A stretch of DNA of 64,000 nucleotides, from the NCBI GenBank assembly GCA_023053685.1, contig JALIGW010000002.1, forward strand, positions 247,577,356 to 247,641,355, read 5' to 3'. Shown here piece after piece: positions 61,191-64,000 of this stretch (the stretch's first letter is position 1; every line of letters begins with the position of its first letter). The position numbers and the translations under genes are program-made. Origin of the DNA: Diadophis punctatus similis (lineage: Eukaryota; Chordata; Lepidosauria; Squamata; Dipsadidae). Below the pieces are notes generated by a model, which was not told where the DNA came from, made no database searches, and saw nothing but the letters and a program-made list of their open reading frames with translations.

Positions 61191-61349
61191 AGATGAATAA
61201 ACTAATTGTATTATTATTCAGTGATTAATATTGATATGTTTATTAAGATTACAACTATGATTATGGTTATTGTTGTATCTTTACTTAAAATTAATTGGGC
61301 CCAGACAACACACTGTTCAGATAGACATGGAATTTTTTATCTTTTTAAA
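61191..61349. other. L1 3' end / junction
   Basis: AT-rich stretch between the decayed L1 and the 5' start of the next one. Probably the 3'UTR of the former. Confidence 0.4.
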
Positions 61350-61938
61350 AGAAAAATGTACCGCGACTTCCGGTTGGCTCCTCGAGCATCGAAGACGCTC
61401 CTCGATGAGCGCCTCTTCCCAGGTTCCGTAAAGCTGCCAGAACAGCTGTCTGGCGGCTTGAAAATCTTCTCCCCGGGCGTAGGGGAGAGATGAGAGCTGA
61501 CAGGCGAGGGTAGAGCCCCCATAGTGCCCCAGGAGAAAATCTGGGGCGCGAAGGGTGAGGGCTCCCCAGGCAGCCTGTCATCTGTTCCAGGACCTGGGAC
61601 GTCTCCGCTTATGCGGAGCAAGATGCCGTGACCAATTCTGCCTTCAATATGGGACTTTTAACACCTAGATTTACAGCAGACAGAAAAAGCCAGGAGACTT
61701 GGATGGCAAGTACCTTAACTTAACTCCAATGTTGATTCTTTATTTCGGAAATGACAAACTAATTGAGTTAACAAGCAACAAAATGGCGATTGAAGTTTCA
61801 AAGGGCGTGAAAAGTGAAAGCTAAAAGGAAAGTTTGGTTTCGCCAGCAGTCCTCTGTATGAAAATGCCTGACTTTGATGAACTTTCTCTTCTCTTTCTGA
61901 TTTTGGAGTAAAATAAAAAGTGTAATTTTAAACTTTAA
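61350..61938 (+). promoter_or_regulatory. L1 5'UTR with CpG-rich promoter region
   Basis: Begins about accgcgacttccggttggct, GC-rich to 61630, then the leader up to ORF1. L1 elements carry an internal RNA polymerase II promoter in the 5'UTR. Presence of the whole 5' end shows that this insertion was not 5'-truncated. Confidence 0.6.
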
Positions 61939-62958
61939 ATGGCTTTAAAATCTGGAAAGACTGTTTTTAACAAAGGATTTGATAGTCCTCCTGCTTACAT
62001 TTCAAGAATGCAACCTATTGTTTATTCAACACCCCCACAGACTTTAACGCTTGAAAAGTTACATGAAGCCTTAATAGTCATGAAGAATGAACTTGTCACG
62101 GAATTTAATCTAAAAATTAATGAAATTAATGAAAAAATACAGGCTGTTTCAGAGGAGATTGTTACTTGGAACCAGCAATTAAGGGAAGATATGTTATTTG
62201 CAATTAAAGGACTGGTAGGAAATATTGAAATTCTGGAAGAAATTAAACAATCTGTGATAACTTTGGGTGAAGATATAGGAGAGACTCAAAATAAAATTGA
62301 AAAGTATGAAGCTGAGGTATTAATGATTCAATACAGAAATATGGAGTTTGCTTTAAGAGTAAGAGGTGTAAAGGAGAACAAACAAGAAAATTTAAAAGAA
62401 AGGATGTTGGAGGCATTTGTGCATACGTTAGGAGCGACAAAAGAGGAATTGGGTATGCAGATTGATAAGATATATCGTGCCAACTCTTGTGTGGCTAAAC
62501 AGACACATCTGCCAAGAGATATTGTAATATATTTCACTACAAGGACATTACGTAATGAAATCCTACAGGCGACTTTTAAGAACAAGCTCCAGGTAGATGG
62601 ACAGGAAGTAATGACAATGAAAGAAATTCCTCCCAAAATGCTGAGAGCCAGAAAGGACTATGCCTTTCTGGTGGATGAATTGAAAAAACAGCAAATACAG
62701 TATAGATGGGAGGCTCCAGCTGGTATAGCGGTGATACATCTGGGAAAGAGATATCGGCTCAATACGATATTGAAAGCAAGTGATTTTTATGTAAAAGTGT
62801 TAAAGGCCGACATATCCAAAATACCAGAAGGAAGAAGAATGAAGGAAGTAATGGAAGGTGAGAGAGGAGAGTCGTCAACAGTAATCCAAATGGGAGGAGT
62901 TTTGATGAGTCAAGGTGATTTACAGAACCAGAGTGATGTTCATAATGTGGAAGAATAG
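61939..62958 (+). CDS. L1 ORF1p (intact)
   Basis: 339 codons from ATG to TAG, uninterrupted. The N-terminal ~60 residues are low in structure. A coiled-coil follows (residues ~35-130, heptad-like, NEINEKIQAVSEEIV ... LGEDIGETQNKIEKYEAEV). Then comes an RRM-like core (FALRVRGVKENKQENLKER ... IDKIYRANS ... LPRDIVIYFTTRTLRNEIL) and the C-terminal domain (MLRARKDYAFLVDELKKQ ... RYRLNTILKASDFYVKVLK). L1 ORF1p is a trimeric RNA-binding chaperone of the retrotransposition particle. The closed frame and complete 5'UTR suggest a young insertion. Confidence 0.9.
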   Translation: MALKSGKTVFNKGFDSPPAYISRMQPIVYSTPPQTLTLEKLHEALIVMKNELVTEFNLKINEINEKIQAVSEEIVTWNQQLREDMLFAIKGLVGNIEILEEIKQSVITLGEDIGETQNKIEKYEAEVLMIQYRNMEFALRVRGVKENKQENLKERMLEAFVHTLGATKEELGMQIDKIYRANSCVAKQTHLPRDIVIYFTTRTLRNEILQATFKNKLQVDGQEVMTMKEIPPKMLRARKDYAFLVDELKKQQIQYRWEAPAGIAVIHLGKRYRLNTILKASDFYVKVLKADISKIPEGRRMKEVMEGERGESSTVIQMGGVLMSQGDLQNQSDVHNVEE

Positions 62959-63524
62959 ATAAAGGATCAGAGTCAGACCAGAGCAGCGGCTATATGTAAG
63001 GAAGAATCAAGACAACAACAACTCAAGTTGACAACTCAAGAAATTACTAAACCACAAGTGTGTGCAAGAGTTAGATCTAAAGGTCGAATGAGAAGAAGAA
63101 ACAACTAGAACTTGGTTTCAGTATGGGTAGTCATAGGCCAGATGGAGAGAAGATCAAAAATTGGTATTTTGCAGTAAGATGACAATTTGACAATACAAAT
63201 AAAAGATAACAGTTAAATGCATATAGAATGGAAATAGGGGAAAAGACTAAATTTATAATTTAAATGTTGGGGGATGTGAAGATGTTATGCATTTTTGTAT
63301 ATGATGGTTATGTTAAAGAAAAGAAAAGAAAATTGAGGGGGTTTTTTTGGATAAAAATATGGTGGTCTGTTTAAAATATCTTATAGAAAGGATCATATTT
63401 ATAATACAGTTTTTTTGTTGGGAATAATTATGGACTGAACTGCAATAGTAATTAAGTTGATTTTAAATGCTAGCTTATTGGAGGTATAGTGTCGGAAGAA
63501 GGAAGATCCATCTATTATCGAGGA
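62959..63524 (+). mobile_element. L1 inter-ORF and downstream region; ORF2 not found
   Basis: After ORF1 no frame with L1 ORF2 motifs follows. The A/T-rich sequence (tgaagatgttatgcattttt..., aagaaaagaaaagaaaattg) looks like 3'UTR material, implying that ORF2 was deleted or lies outside. Confidence 0.5.
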
Positions 63525-63759
63525 AATAGCAATAGCACTTTACTTATATACCGCTTCATAGTGCTTTACAGCACTCTCTAAGCGGTTTACAGAGTTCAGC
63601 ATATTGCCCCCAACAATCTGGGTCCTCATTTTACCCACCTCGGAAGGATGGAAGGCTGAATCAACCTTGAGCCTAGTGAGATTTGAACAGCTGAACTGCT
63701 AAACTAGCAATCAGCTGAAGGTCGCAATGCTGCTTTTAACCACTGCGCTATCTCAGCTC
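63525..63759 (-). mobile_element. tRNA-derived SINE
   Basis: Reverse orientation: aatagcaatagcactttact ... ttatataccgcttcatagtg ... head aaccactgcgctatctcagctc. Confidence 0.9.
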
Positions 63760-64000
63760 CTGAAATGACGCTGATGGTTGTGCATTTAGCCGAGATGGCG
63801 AAAGAAAGATTTCTTCTTTTTCTCTTTTTATTATTATATTTTAAAGATTACTTAAATGAAAGATACATAGTAGAATGGACTAAAAATTTTTCTTTTTGAC
63901 TACTTTTAAAAGGTTATATGGAATTAAAGATCTAGAATAATTGTGAAATTTATAATTTGATATATTGGAATGTTAGTTTATTAATAATATGCCTAATTTT
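63760..64000. other. AT-rich window end, probably L1-related
   Basis: Starts cgctgatggttgtgcattta, no coding motif. Likely continuation of the L1 after the SINE. Confidence 0.3.

Overview
The window looks like nuclear DNA of a squamate reptile, most likely a snake. This is inferred from the repeats: CR1 and L2 LINEs, an L1 of reptile type, Bov-B LINE pieces, tRNA-derived SINEs of the Sauria type ending in a conserved CCGCTTAGAG...GCGGTATATAA block, GGATA microsatellites next to a 'ctttattggccaag' element, and many GC-rich hAT elements. No single-copy gene fixes the species.

The backbone is a tandem cluster of C2H2 zinc-finger (ZNF) genes, all on the minus strand, built from duplicated units. 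Large zinc-finger exons lie at about 3.66-5.37 kb (A), 14.83-16.24 kb (B), 23.98-25.45 kb (C), 36.42-38.72 kb (D) and 53.22-54.69 kb (E). Degenerate arrays lie at 34.15-34.71, 35.98-36.35, 49.57-49.97 and 58.79-59.17 kb. Each large exon has the same splice-acceptor context at its 5' (right) end. A, C and D are followed 4-7 kb further right by a nearly identical CpG-rich block (11.75-11.96, 29.52-29.75, 42.94-43.17 kb) that I read as the promoter / first exon. Only D has a full-length array (26 fingers) ending at the C-terminus it shares with E, together with such a block. A and C share a nonsense codon and a CR1 insertion in their 3' fingers. B has a premature stop and is fused to a Tc1 fragment. 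E has a frameshift near the exon start. I saw no KRAB, SCAN or BTB exon.

The units differ mainly by mobile elements, so paralogous empty sites date and delimit insertions: two TA-flanked MITEs, several hAT elements with 8-bp target duplications, a solo LTR with a 5-bp duplication, an L2 copy with a nested hAT, and SINEs inside a Gypsy pol gene, a CR1 and L1. Two different hAT elements sit in the same 8-bp target of two units. Several GC-rich elements carry large inverted repeats, among them a nearly loopless ~270-bp palindrome at 44.31-44.58 kb and a run of three ~185-bp hairpins at 55.70-56.35 kb.

Layout: 0-16.4 kb unit 1 (ZNF-A, promoter, ZNF-B); 16.4-19.1 kb L1 3' material and unrecognised AT-rich DNA; 19.1-21.3 kb Gypsy remnant fused to a zinc finger; 21.3-38.7 kb unit 2 (ZNF-C, promoter, solo LTR, ZNF remnant, L1, ZNF-D); 38.7-54.7 kb unit 3 (D promoter, hAT elements, Bov-B, ZNF remnant, ZNF-E); 54.7-59.2 kb unit 4 (truncated, L2, hairpins); 59.2-64 kb two L1 elements, the second with an intact ORF1. 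Base 1 lies in the same Gypsy-ZNF junction as base 21,219, so the array very likely continues to the left.
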